A stretch of 64,000 nt of DNA. Origin: Colwellia hornerae (GTDB taxonomy: Bacteria > Pseudomonadota > Gammaproteobacteria > Enterobacterales > Alteromonadaceae). Below the pieces are notes generated by a model, which saw nothing but the letters and a program-made list of their open reading frames with translations, did no database searches and was not told the origin of the DNA. Within the stretch, counting starts at the first letter, position 1. Each line of letters begins with the position of its first letter. The translations under genes were made by a program, and so were the position numbers. The stretch lies in the NCBI RefSeq assembly GCF_007954355.1, contig NZ_VOLR01000015.1, positions 1-64,000 on the forward strand, in the 5' to 3' direction. Shown piece after piece: positions 9,191 through 18,534 of this stretch.

Positions 9191-10462
9191 CTAATTGAAG
9201 GTTTTTGGAATGCTGTGCAATAACTCATCGTAATGGCTATAGATTTTAGGCATATCCATTTTATTGAGAAACTCGGAGCAAGTTAAGTAAGCTAATAAAT
9301 AACGTGCATCTTCAACCCATGGTGGTAAGTACTTACCGGGTTGACAGAGCCCCATCTCCTCTAATTTGTATAAAACAGGAATGTCTTCGATATCTAATTT
9401 TCCACAAAATAATAATTTAAGACAATCCGCTCTACCATTAGCTGCGATAGCTTTTAAGAAATTATGCACACGAATAAGTCCTTCTAAGTACACGCCATCT
9501 TTAGTAAAGGGCGCGCCACCTGTTAAAACGCCACCCCTGAAAACTCTTCGAGTATTTTCATAGGCTTGTGACTCATTCCCTATACGACCTAAAAAGTAAT
9601 TATAGACGTCTAAAAAATCGGCTCCTTCAATCGACATTTGTATAGCGATAATACGATCGGCCAATCTGCGCAATCGATCCAAGTCGATAGAATTAGTAAT
9701 ATATTCAGAAAATACTGCCAAACCCTCTTGTGTTTTAGTGGTGCCAGGATGACCAGCGGCTAATATTTTAAGGTGTGGCTGATTTAGGCCATTAATCGAG
9801 GTGGCTACATGGATATGGGCTTCATGATTAATTAATTGTTGCGCGTCAAGATCGGTAAAACAGGCTGTTTTCCTGATGCGGATCAGCTTAGGGTTTGCTA
9901 ACGCATTCGCGGATAATTCGTCGACCACCTCAACTTTAGGCGCGTCTGCACCGAACATTTTAGTCACGGCTGCTTGCATTTGCTCAGCAATATCAGAGGC
10001 TAGATAACACATAGGTGGTGGAGAACCAAAATTGTAACTGGCATAACTACTAATTTGTTTATCAAAGATGTTGGCTAATTCAAGAGGCGTCGATTTACCG
10101 TCAGTAAATGGGTTAGTAGGTTTGCCGTAAAGCGCTTCAGAAAATTGATAAAACTTTTTAGTGCCTACCGATGCCATCATCAAAGCACCATATTCAAGTT
10201 TGGTTGAAATACGCTTTAACCATTCATCTATGTCTGAATTTCCCATCAAGCTTCGAGCTTCAGTTACTAAACTTAACGTTTTACCGGGATCAAAAGCAGG
10301 GTAGCTAACCTTAGGCAACTCTTTAGCTTTATCTGCAAAGAATTGGCGTTTAATATCTCTGTTCCATTCTAAATGGGTGAGTATTCTAATCGGTTGGCTG
10401 GCGCTATATAGGATAGAACTGATTTTACAAATCCGTTCTTTTTCTACTGCTAATTTATTCAT
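9191..10462 (-). CDS. QEGLA-motif (DUF1704) metallopeptidase-like protein
   Basis: 423 residues, no signal peptide. The sequence carries HEAHIH (213-218), an HExxxH zinc-binding pattern, followed by TKTQEGLAVF with E246 in QEGLA as a likely third ligand or active-site residue. This is the signature of the DUF1704 family, annotated in bacteria as flavohaemoglobin expression-modulating QEGLA-motif proteins. Eukaryotic members include the MATCAP tyrosine carboxypeptidase (family knowledge), so a carboxypeptidase or amidase-like activity is plausible. It is the last of three minus-strand genes after glutathionylspermidine synthetase and a DUF502 protein, which suggests a role near glutathione or polyamine conjugates. 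The true substrate is not known. Confidence 0.8.
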   Translation of the reverse strand: MNKLAVEKERICKISSILYSASQPIRILTHLEWNRDIKRQFFADKAKELPKVSYPAFDPGKTLSLVTEARSLMGNSDIDEWLKRISTKLEYGALMMASVGTKKFYQFSEALYGKPTNPFTDGKSTPLELANIFDKQISSYASYNFGSPPPMCYLASDIAEQMQAAVTKMFGADAPKVEVVDELSANALANPKLIRIRKTACFTDLDAQQLINHEAHIHVATSINGLNQPHLKILAAGHPGTTKTQEGLAVFSEYITNSIDLDRLRRLADRIIAIQMSIEGADFLDVYNYFLGRIGNESQAYENTRRVFRGGVLTGGAPFTKDGVYLEGLIRVHNFLKAIAANGRADCLKLLFCGKLDIEDIPVLYKLEEMGLCQPGKYLPPWVEDARYLLAYLTCSEFLNKMDMPKIYSHYDELLHSIPKTFN

Positions 10463-10594
10463 TGGTCATTAAATTCCATGGTAATGACGAGTTAGTTGCA
10501 CAATTAACTCGCAAAATGTGTATTAGCGCCACAGTAAAACATCATTATTGTCGATTTTTTACTTAGTAAATTTGGCGGGTTACACATAGTAAAG

Positions 10595-11218
10595 TTAAGG
10601 TGTTTTAAAATGATCTTTTGTTAACGTTTTAGCTGAGCCGACGCCGCAGCCGACGATTAGATTCATCACGCTCTTAGCACTGCCTTCGATGTGCTTAACA
10701 TCTGCTTTAGGAGCAAAAATAACAAAACCGTTAAATGGGCTTGGGCTGGTAGGTACAAATACCGCAAAATGATCCTCTAATTCGTCGGTGATGTATCCCA
10801 AAACAAATTGCTCTGATTGGAATGCTTTCAACATTACTGGACGAGTAAAAGAACCTCCTTCTTTATTTTTAAATTGACTGACTAGGTCTCTGACTAAGGT
10901 GTATCCTGGAATAGGGACAAGTAAGCGTTGTTCTAATTGACCATGAACATAGCGTCCCCATGCTGTTTGAACCAACAAGCCGATAAAAAAGCAGCTAAAA
11001 AAGACGGCAGCAAAAGCGAGTATTTCTGCTAACGGAATATGGCTAACAAGTTGCGTAGACAAAAAAGTAGATATCGGTTCAAAGGCCATAGATAATGAAT
11101 TTAATAGCCAAAACGCGACTTTAAATACAATGACTACTGGTAGTAATATAACTATTCCGCCAATAAATGCCGTTAACAAAAAGCTTTTTATTTTTTTTAA
11201 TATGTTTAATAGTTGCAA
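10595..11218 (-). CDS. DUF502 family inner-membrane protein
   Basis: 207 residues beginning at a TTG with AGGA upstream. Two hydrophobic stretches near the N-terminus (about 14-38 and 64-88) are separated by a short loop and followed by a soluble C-terminal half containing VPIPGYTLVRDLV and FVPTSPSPFNGFV, the conserved parts of DUF502 (COG2928-type) proteins. The molecular function of this family is not established. It lies 66 nt downstream of the glutathionylspermidine synthetase gene and 132 nt upstream of the QEGLA gene on the same strand, so the three may be co-transcribed. No unusual truncation is seen. Confidence 0.8.
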   Translation of the reverse strand: MQLLNILKKIKSFLLTAFIGGIVILLPVVIVFKVAFWLLNSLSMAFEPISTFLSTQLVSHIPLAEILAFAAVFFSCFFIGLLVQTAWGRYVHGQLEQRLLVPIPGYTLVRDLVSQFKNKEGGSFTRPVMLKAFQSEQFVLGYITDELEDHFAVFVPTSPSPFNGFVIFAPKADVKHIEGSAKSVMNLIVGCGVGSAKTLTKDHFKTP

Positions 11219-11284
11219 AATTAAATCCTATATAGCGTTGAAATAAGCGTAAACATACTGCATGTCAGCGCAAGATGAGCAATT

Positions 11285-13153
11285 TTATGTATCATGTTTG
11301 CATTGTAGCGCCAAACAATCACTATCTTTATCTATAATCATTGATGAGTCTACTCTGACGCCACTCCCTGCATAATTACCATTGGCGGTAAACGTACAAA
11401 CTTGCACATATTTACCATCGACATAAGGTAACGGAAACAATGTTTGGTATATTTGGTCTCTTGTCTCAAAATCACCCTGTTTTTCGGCAAGCACTTGCTG
11501 GTGTTTATCTATTATTTTTATATTTGCGCCACAGCGGCCGACGATTGGCTTACTTACGTAGCCTGTTTGGATGAGTTCCTCGGTTAATTCAAAACGGGTA
11601 TCTAACAAATAAGGATGATTTGGAAATAGCATACATAACACAGGTAAAATCGCTTTGTTGCTAGGAATAAGTGTCCAAAGTGGCTCAAAAACCATAATGT
11701 TGTCGTTGAGCAGTACGTCAGATAAGCTCGGTTTTATCAGCCTTTCATGCTTCTCTTTATTGAACACATCACCTGGGTTTTTTCTGATTTCATCAAGTGC
11801 CGTTTCCCATGCCCATGTTTTCCATATCCATTGGATTTTTATGCCCGCTGAATCTTCAATTTCATTATTTTCATTACAAGTTAATGAATCAATCCCCACC
11901 AATATTTTACATTGATGACCCGCCGCTTCTATGGCGCTTTTCATAAAGAGGGCATGATAGGTTTCTTCGGGATCATCATCTTGTAATATATGGATGACGG
12001 AGTCGATAGTACGAGCTTGCCAAGCGTTAACTAAATGGCTAAATAAGGCTGTGCCTGCATCAGTGCCGCCTTTCACTTGGAAATGCTTTAACCATTTACC
12101 TTGTACTTTGCCAACTTCCATATAGCATGATGCAGAATCACAATTATATTCATAGACCTTCAAACCATGTTCAGACATTGAAAAATCAAAACGACTTGTT
12201 ACCAGTTGATTAGCGCGGTTAGACCATGAGCGCTTAATTTTTTCATTTAGGTTCTCTGGTAAGCCAAATTTTTCCAACAGCTCGGGGTGTTCAAGTACGT
12301 AATCGGTAGCATGCATAAACATTTGATGTAGTTCATCGGTGGCAGTTTCGAGTGCTAAATGTGCTTGGGAAGAAATACGGTAATAGCGTAAAGCGCTTGC
12401 ATCATCACAGGACAATCTATGGCCAGCCATCATTTGAAAAAATGCATATTCATCGTCATTAGCAAGATTTAACCAAGGGGCATTTTCTTTTTTTTGCGCC
12501 GGCGCCGTACAAGCTTCAATATTAAATACTATAGGGTCTGGCAGAGGAGAAATTAGCGCATCAGTTTCATCATCTGTTTGTATTAACCAACCCAAAATTG
12601 TTGAACCATTAGAAGGGCAGTGCAGCCAGTAGTCGCCGTTACTACCTAATTTTGCTTTTATTGCACGCGAATAGTTTTGCCCATTTGGCCAAGGTGCAAA
12701 GGCCATGTTTTGTTCGGCGATATGGACTTTATCGTTAAATACGGCGGTAATAATGGCTACGTGACCGGTTTCGTCAAACTCTCCACCTTCATCCCAAATC
12801 AGTAAACTGCCTACTTCAGGTAATCTTTTGGCACCATTTTCAAAGGCATTTAATGCGAGTTCGCCGTTATTCACTACATCTCTAACGGAGCGTAAATTAA
12901 ATATTTCGTAAGCCATTGCGACATCGTTAAAAATATAACCTTTGTTGGTGTAAAGCCATCGACGAGCAAATTCAACACATTGCCATTTATGTCCCATGTA
13001 AATGTCATCGACATAACTTCTAAAGTGACTACGTGATTTATAGATTATTGGGTCAGCGGTATTATAGTCGCTAGAATATGCTGTTACATTACCGATAGAA
13101 GTACCGATAGGGTTGCCAAAAGAGACATCTTGTATGTTGTTAATTTTAGTCAT
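11285..13153 (-). CDS. gss: Bifunctional glutathionylspermidine synthetase/amidase
   Basis: 622 residues, close to the 619 of Escherichia coli Gss. The N-terminal CHAP amidase domain has C59 in HKWQCVEFARR and H131 in DETGHVAII, matching the catalytic Cys and His positions of the E. coli enzyme. The C-terminal ATP-grasp synthetase domain (about 205-615) includes SEHGLKVYEYNCDSAS and VGRCGANIKI, the family's ATP and substrate-binding regions. The protein should join glutathione to spermidine using ATP and also hydrolyse the conjugate, acting in the cytoplasm in thiol and polyamine control. It heads a possible three-gene minus-strand cluster with a DUF502 membrane protein and a QEGLA-motif protein. 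Confidence 0.93.
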   Translation of the reverse strand: MTKINNIQDVSFGNPIGTSIGNVTAYSSDYNTADPIIYKSRSHFRSYVDDIYMGHKWQCVEFARRWLYTNKGYIFNDVAMAYEIFNLRSVRDVVNNGELALNAFENGAKRLPEVGSLLIWDEGGEFDETGHVAIITAVFNDKVHIAEQNMAFAPWPNGQNYSRAIKAKLGSNGDYWLHCPSNGSTILGWLIQTDDETDALISPLPDPIVFNIEACTAPAQKKENAPWLNLANDDEYAFFQMMAGHRLSCDDASALRYYRISSQAHLALETATDELHQMFMHATDYVLEHPELLEKFGLPENLNEKIKRSWSNRANQLVTSRFDFSMSEHGLKVYEYNCDSASCYMEVGKVQGKWLKHFQVKGGTDAGTALFSHLVNAWQARTIDSVIHILQDDDPEETYHALFMKSAIEAAGHQCKILVGIDSLTCNENNEIEDSAGIKIQWIWKTWAWETALDEIRKNPGDVFNKEKHERLIKPSLSDVLLNDNIMVFEPLWTLIPSNKAILPVLCMLFPNHPYLLDTRFELTEELIQTGYVSKPIVGRCGANIKIIDKHQQVLAEKQGDFETRDQIYQTLFPLPYVDGKYVQVCTFTANGNYAGSGVRVDSSMIIDKDSDCLALQCKHDT

Positions 13154-13529
13154 TGAGTCCAGACTTTAGTGGCTATTACGCGCAAAAATACGGTTGCGCT
13201 ATAGCGTTGCCCTTAAAATAGTTGAGAAGAGTAATGGTTAAGATGGGATAACTACTCATTTATTCTAACTTTACATTAAGCTTAATATTCTGGTCAAGAT
13301 CAAATTATATTCACAGTCATTTTTTCTTAAATAGCTAGCATAAGTAGCTGTGTAACTAATCTTCTGGCTTTTATAATTTGAAATAAGCCGATATTTAATC
13401 GAGTAAATACTTCATGCGCGGTTAAATTTCGATGGTTGTGATAAGACTGGGTAACTAATTAAAGTAGCGCACTTTTTTCTTAGTGTTCGACAGCATAAAA
13501 GACTAAGCTATGACCTCTAGAAACACCAG
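13154..13529. other. Intergenic region, 376 nt
   Basis: AT-rich spacer between gss and the solute-binding protein gene, both on the minus strand. It should hold the gss promoter. No open frame, repeat or convincing hairpin was found in it. Confidence 0.5.
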
Positions 13530-14282
13530 CTAGTGCTCTAAAGAATATGATGCGATAATTTTTTCATAACGCCCATTTGTTTTTAATTCTTTGAGACCTT
13601 TGTAAAAGGCATCTCTGACTTTTTCATCATGGAAAAGAATATTATTAGGGCTTGCTCCAAATAGTGGGAACTTATCAACGAACAAAGTGGTATTTATTTT
13701 TCCTTCTTTTTCAATTTTAGCTCGGTAATGTTTAAATATTTGTAGGTCTAACTGAATAACATCAAAACGCTCTAAAAATAACATTTTAACCTGTAATTCT
13801 TGATCATGATTTTCTAGATAAAGCGGGTTTTTGTTAGCCATTGCCGCATACTCTCCGCCCAAGTGAACTTTGGCGCCTTGCCAAGACATTAAAGAATATG
13901 AAACTAACTCGTTTAGGTGAGTAAACTTATAATTATGCTTGTTTAAGGCAAAGGCAAAATTTTCGTAAGCATAAGCTTCATCAGATAAGAAACCGGTAAG
14001 GTTTTCTTTGGTCATTGTTTTTAAGTTCATATCGCAGGCCGCATCAACATCCCTAACTCTAAACGATGTTATCCGGCGAGCGTATGGGTAATAAATTGCT
14101 TCAACTTCATAGCCAACAGGCTCTAAGGCTTCTCTTATTAAGGTGATGATTATGCCGTCGTTAGTTTCTGGCATTACCCAAGGTGCAAGAGCATCGCCGA
14201 AGGCAATAGTGATCTTTTGATGGGCGAAGGAGGGAAAAAACAATAACAAACTGGTCATTAATAAAAGAAGTTTTAGCTGCAT
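13530..14282 (-). CDS. Periplasmic solute-binding protein, family 3 type
   Basis: 250 residues with a clear signal peptide (hydrophobic LLLLMTSLLLFF, likely cleavage after SFA near residue 20). The body has the layout of amino-acid-type (SBP_bac_3) periplasmic binding proteins, beginning KITIAFGDALAPW and ending with the FYKGLKELKTNGRYEKI segment common to this fold. No permease or ATPase gene is adjacent, so it may be an orphan sensor or binding protein, as is common in Alteromonadales, rather than part of a complete ABC importer. The ligand cannot be inferred. It is divergent from the glucosaminidase gene, with a 212-nt spacer between them. Confidence 0.8.
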   Translation of the reverse strand: MQLKLLLLMTSLLLFFPSFAHQKITIAFGDALAPWVMPETNDGIIITLIREALEPVGYEVEAIYYPYARRITSFRVRDVDAACDMNLKTMTKENLTGFLSDEAYAYENFAFALNKHNYKFTHLNELVSYSLMSWQGAKVHLGGEYAAMANKNPLYLENHDQELQVKMLFLERFDVIQLDLQIFKHYRAKIEKEGKINTTLFVDKFPLFGASPNNILFHDEKVRDAFYKGLKELKTNGRYEKIIASYSLEH

Positions 14283-14494
14283 ATTTTCATGGGGTAATTA
14301 AATAAATGAGTAAAATAAGTATAGACGAATAAAAGAACTTAAAGGGGGGGATCAAACAAGTAAATGTTTAGTGAGGAAAACCTACTGAACTAGCTAAGTT
14401 AACTTTTAAAATTTAGCGTCTTCTATGCTATACTTCCTGCAAGTTAACCGCTTTTTTTATCTTTAACAACTTATACTTAACTACAAGGCTCTAT

Positions 14495-15175
14495 ATGAAA
14501 TTAACTGCGTTTCAGTCAAAAATATTATTTATACTTATTCCTTTAATATTATTATCGACAGCGATTTATTTCTATGGCGCGAAAGAGGCTACTCTGCCAA
14601 AAATGACTGTGCAAGAGAAAAAGACTCGCTTTAAAAACTTAATTATCCCTGCAATAGACGAAGTTTATGATGAACTTATGCTTCAATATCTCGATGTTTC
14701 AGAATCACTTAAGTCGGGTACTGATAACGACATCATAGAAAAACTCAAAATAGAATATAAGGCCAAAACTGATAACGAGCTGTTAATGGCACTTAAACCC
14801 CATCCTAAAAGTATAGCTATTGCACAAGCGGCTATGGAAAGTGCTTGGGCGACATCGCGTTTTTTTAACCAGGCTAATAATATTTTTGGCGTTTGGTCAT
14901 TTGATGAAGATGAACCAAGAATCGCGGCACTTAAAAAACGGGGTGATAAAACCATTTGGTTAAAAAGGTACCCTAGTGTTAAAGCCTCGGTCAGAGGTTA
15001 CTATCGAACACTTGGTCGCAGTGACGCCTTTAAAAAGTTTAGACAGTTACGACTAAAAACCGATAATCCCTATTCTTTAGTTAAAAAGTTAGATCGATAT
15101 TCTGAAAAGGGTGCTGAATATGGTGATGAATTAACCGCTATTATTAAATTTAATAAATTTAATACTTATGACTAA
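14495..15175 (+). CDS. Bax-like glucosaminidase-domain protein
   Basis: 226 residues with an N-terminal membrane anchor or uncleaved signal (about 9-27). From about residue 100 the sequence matches the Bax/GH73 N-acetylglucosaminidase pattern: AIAQAAMESAWATSRFF with likely catalytic E115, then ANNIFGVWSF and WLKRYPSVKASVRGYYRTLG, ending with YGDELTAIIKFN. E. coli Bax is a little longer (about 274). It is predicted to act on peptidoglycan in the periplasm. It is a single gene with no obvious operon partner downstream. The activity is inferred from the family only. Confidence 0.8.
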   Translation: MKLTAFQSKILFILIPLILLSTAIYFYGAKEATLPKMTVQEKKTRFKNLIIPAIDEVYDELMLQYLDVSESLKSGTDNDIIEKLKIEYKAKTDNELLMALKPHPKSIAIAQAAMESAWATSRFFNQANNIFGVWSFDEDEPRIAALKKRGDKTIWLKRYPSVKASVRGYYRTLGRSDAFKKFRQLRLKTDNPYSLVKKLDRYSEKGAEYGDELTAIIKFNKFNTYD

Positions 15176-15744
15176 AGCACCATTTAAGTGATAGTCATCT
15201 TACTCACACAGTAATAAAAACAGTGATCTGTCTATATTTGACGCGATAAAGTCGAGACGTGTTACTGGTTTTAATATTGGCTAAGATGTATAAGGTTACG
15301 CCATATCTTTTGAGCAAAACTTGTTCTTTTCCCTTTCATCGATAACCGCTCCTCATGCAAATTTTGATCAGTTCCTGGCTTTTCTTAACCGGAATTTTAC
15401 TATATCAGCAATGAGAACATCGAGTTGGTTATGGCTGCATTACTACAAATTTTTAGTTGCAAAACCAGGTTCTATCTTCGCACTGTTCTAATTCCCTTAA
15501 TATTAAATTTTGTATTTTGAAATATTCGGTCAAAAATTGCATGCTAGTGATCAAGCCGATTACCGCCAAATACATCGAAAAATAACGAACACCATTTCTT
15601 GGATGAAAAAACGTGTAAACATAAAAAATGTTATTTGCTGATTATCTTCAAGTTACCATTTTGCTTAGAGGACTCATGGTTTAATGAAATATACTTTTTT
15701 AGCTTCGTTTAACCGAGCCAATAAAGAGGATATTTGCCTGTCGG
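15176..15744. other. Intergenic region, 569 nt
   Basis: A long spacer between the glucosaminidase gene and the convergent AraC-type gene. No RNA gene, insertion sequence end or strong hairpin was recognised. A 40-codon minus-strand open frame at 15453-15575 lacks a ribosome-binding site and is not called as a gene. Confidence 0.5.
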
Positions 15745-16569
15745 CTAAGGTCTAAGTGTGATGCCTTGATGTCTAATCATCAACCTAAAAGCACCCGGAG
15801 TTATCCCGTAGCGGCGTTTAAAATGGCGATAAAAATGACTTAGGTTGCTAAAACCAGAGGCAAAAGCAATTTCGGTTATATCTGTATTGGAACTTGCAAG
15901 GTCTTTAGCAACAGCATCACAGCGCAGTTTTAGAAGATATTCAATAAAACTGAAACCGGTATGCTGACGAAATTGCCGAGCAAAATGACTTCTTGATAGG
16001 TTAACTTGCTTCGCCACCTTATCCAGGGTGATATCGATAGTATAATTGTTATTGATCCAATTTTGAGCCTTGGTCATTCGCAAAGATGATTGAGCATTTG
16101 TTTGCTGCTCGTAGCCTGTACTACTGATATGGATCAGTAATAGTCTCAAGTATAAATTTTCTTTTAAACAAGTATTAAGTGGCGAGCTGGAATTGGGCTG
16201 TCTTTCGAGTTCATTGGCAATTTTTTGCATTTCTTGTGTGCCATGCGGGCTGTTTAAATTGATATTGTTAGTTAAAAATCCTCCTTTAGATAAGGTCTTT
16301 AAATAGAGACTGTTAGCGGGAGTTGATAAGCTATCAAAGGATGGGGGAGCAATACATGCAAACAGTAATTTCGTGTCGATTTTTTTATCTGTGGTGATTG
16401 AATGTTGATATTGAGCAGGAATAAAAACAGAATGTCCGCTTGAAAGCTGATGTATTTCGTCATTAATAGTAATGCTTACAGCCCCTTTTAAACAAACCAC
16501 AAACTCATGGAGGTTATGCTGGTGTTGGTCGATATCTTGACGTAATACAACACTGGAGGTCCAAAGCAT
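15745..16569 (-). CDS. AraC-family transcriptional regulator with cupin-like sensor domain
   Basis: 274 residues. The N-terminal part (about 10-90) has an AraC-type cupin pattern (HQHNLHEFVVCLKG, LSSGHSVFIPAQYQHS). The C-terminal 100 residues form two helix-turn-helix motifs: LDKVAKQVNLSRSHFARQFR and ITEIAFASGFSNLSHFYRHF, ending KRRYGITPGAFR, the AraC/XylS signature. It is divergent from the glutathione S-transferase gene across a 179-nt spacer and may regulate it, although no operator was identified. The effector is unknown. It is not close enough to the glycan genes to be assigned to them. Confidence 0.88.
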   Translation of the reverse strand: MLWTSSVVLRQDIDQHQHNLHEFVVCLKGAVSITINDEIHQLSSGHSVFIPAQYQHSITTDKKIDTKLLFACIAPPSFDSLSTPANSLYLKTLSKGGFLTNNINLNSPHGTQEMQKIANELERQPNSSSPLNTCLKENLYLRLLLIHISSTGYEQQTNAQSSLRMTKAQNWINNNYTIDITLDKVAKQVNLSRSHFARQFRQHTGFSFIEYLLKLRCDAVAKDLASSNTDITEIAFASGFSNLSHFYRHFKRRYGITPGAFRLMIRHQGITLRP

Positions 16570-16748
16570 TAAAATAGTCCGATAGTATAATTATGTGGTT
16601 CAATCGTATGCGACGCTAGTTAAGAAAGCTACTAAAATAATATCTACTTAGCACTATTGCACTATTTGATGTGGTCATCACTAATAAATTACGATAACCC
16701 TTGTAGAGCAATAGTTGGCTTTAGCCTTTTACCTTAATGGAGAAAACT

Positions 16749-17417
16749 ATGATTGTTGTACACCATCTTAATAATTCACGGTCGCAGCGGGTGCTTTGGA
16801 CTTTAGAAGAGCTGGGCGTTCCTTATGAAGTTAAACGTTATGAGCGTGACCTAAAAACAAATTTAGCGCCTGACAGCCTAAAGAAAGTACATCCATTGGG
16901 GAAATCTCCGGTTATCACCGATGGTGACATTACCGTTGCAGAGTCTGGAGCGATTATTGAGTACCTTGCAGAAAATTATGGCGAAAGCAGCTTTATACCT
17001 GAAACTAAAAGTGAAGCGTATCGTCAGTACCTCTATTGGTTGCATTTTGCTGAAGGCACCTTGATGCCACAGTTATTACTTAAACTTATTTTTGAAAAAA
17101 TAGTGAAGGGCTCAATGCCATTTATTATTAAACCTATTGCTAAAGGCATCATGAAAAAAATAATGTCTGGCTATGTTGGGCCAAATATTACCAATAACTT
17201 AGATTTTATTGAAAATCATTTAAAAAATAATCAGTGGTTTGCTGGTGAGCGCCTATCAGGCGCTGATTTTCAAATGAGTTTTCCATTAGAAGCATGGGTT
17301 GTAAGAAACAAAGCTAACAAAAACTACCCTGAGATCATTGCTTTTGTAAAACGTTGTCAAGCTCGAACAGCCTATCAAAAAGCACTAGAGTCGGGTGGTA
17401 CTTACGATTATGCTTAA
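16749..17417 (+). CDS. Glutathione S-transferase family protein
   Basis: 222 residues from the ATG at 16749, chosen because GGAG lies six bases before it; an in-frame ATG at 16737 has no ribosome-binding site. The N-terminal thioredoxin-like domain begins MIVVHHLNNSRSQRVLWTLE, with the SRSQR stretch placing the likely active-site Ser near residue 10, then GKSPVITDGD and AESGAIIEYLAE for glutathione binding (ES pair). The C-terminal helical domain includes WFAGERLSGADFQMSFPLE, the usual GST C-terminal block with its N-capping Asp. It is predicted to be a cytosolic glutathione conjugase or peroxidase. It is divergent from an AraC regulator. Confidence 0.88.
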   Translation: MIVVHHLNNSRSQRVLWTLEELGVPYEVKRYERDLKTNLAPDSLKKVHPLGKSPVITDGDITVAESGAIIEYLAENYGESSFIPETKSEAYRQYLYWLHFAEGTLMPQLLLKLIFEKIVKGSMPFIIKPIAKGIMKKIMSGYVGPNITNNLDFIENHLKNNQWFAGERLSGADFQMSFPLEAWVVRNKANKNYPEIIAFVKRCQARTAYQKALESGGTYDYA

Positions 17418-17552
17418 TGACGACTGATCTCCACGTGTTGGCTAAAGTTTAGGTAACTATCTTGGGTGATTATTAATAGTAGCTGTTTACTTAAAGAAAA
17501 ATATTCAGATATAATGAATAGCAAAATATAGACAAAAAAGGTCCGTAACATC

Positions 17553-18518
17553 TTGAAAATTTTAAAAATTAGTATCTATATATTGCTCACAGCTATGGTT
17601 TTACTCGCTAGCTACCTTTATGTTAATCAAGCACCTGACAAGTCTGTTGCTGAACTCAGCCCACGCTGGGCAGGTGAGCCGTCACAATTTATTCAAATTG
17701 CCGGTATGAATATACATTTAAGAGACGAAGGCCCTAAATCTGATAAAGAGCCTATTGTATTAATTCATGGTACTAGTGCATCACTTCATACTTGGGATGG
17801 CTGGGTTGACGAATTAAAAGCGCAACGCAGAGTCATTCGTTTTGATTTGCCAGCCTTTGGTTTAACAGGACCGGATCCGCAAAATAATTATACTATTGAG
17901 CATTATGCTGACGTTGTTGTCGCTGTTTTAGATAAATTAAAGGTCAAAAAAAGTGTATTAGCGGGCAACTCTTTAGGCGGATATATAGCTTGGGCCACCG
18001 CGGTATTATATCCAGAACGAGTATCTCAATTGATTTTAGTCGACGCGAGTGGCTATCCTTTTAAGTCTGAATCTTTACCATTAGCCTTTAAACTGTCTAA
18101 AAATCCAATAACCAGTCGGTTATTAAAAAACGTTTTACCTAAGTCATTGGTCGAACGAAGCGTTAAGAATGTTTATGGAGATCCTGACTTAGTCACCAGT
18201 GAATTAGTTGACAGGTACTATGATTTGACGCTTCGTGAAGGAAATCGTAACGCGCTAAAAGAACGCTTTAAGCAAACGGTACCAGGAGACTTAGCTAAAA
18301 AGATATCAACAATAAATGTGCCAACGCTTATCCTTTGGGGAAGAAAAGATAAGTTAATCCCTATCAAGCTTGCGATGAAATTTAAAAAAGATATTATCAA
18401 CAGTCAATTAGTTATCTTTGATGAATTAGGGCACGTACCTCACGAAGAAGATCCTCAGGCAACGGTATTAGTCGTCAAAAAATTTTTGCAGGCTAATAAA
18501 CTTCAATTACCGCTGTGA
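17553..18518 (+). CDS. Alpha/beta hydrolase
   Basis: 321 residues starting at a TTG (no in-frame ATG gives a better start), with an N-terminal hydrophobic helix (about 5-23) that could be a membrane anchor. The fold signature is complete: oxyanion-loop HGTSASLHTWDGW, nucleophile elbow GNSLGG with S140, acid D266 in WGRKDKLIP and H294 in LGHVPHEEDP. It belongs to the lipase/esterase or haloperoxidase-like group; the substrate cannot be inferred. It ends just before a strong terminator that overlaps the 3' end of the convergent downstream gene. Confidence 0.85.
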   Translation: MKILKISIYILLTAMVLLASYLYVNQAPDKSVAELSPRWAGEPSQFIQIAGMNIHLRDEGPKSDKEPIVLIHGTSASLHTWDGWVDELKAQRRVIRFDLPAFGLTGPDPQNNYTIEHYADVVVAVLDKLKVKKSVLAGNSLGGYIAWATAVLYPERVSQLILVDASGYPFKSESLPLAFKLSKNPITSRLLKNVLPKSLVERSVKNVYGDPDLVTSELVDRYYDLTLREGNRNALKERFKQTVPGDLAKKISTINVPTLILWGRKDKLIPIKLAMKFKKDIINSQLVIFDELGHVPHEEDPQATVLVVKKFLQANKLQLPL

Positions 18519-18534
18519 TAATAGCTACCAAAAT

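Noticed and set aside
15453-15575. A 40-codon minus-strand open frame starting MYLAVIGLITSM in the long spacer
   Set aside because: There is no ribosome-binding site before the ATG and no paralogue or context in the window to support translation.
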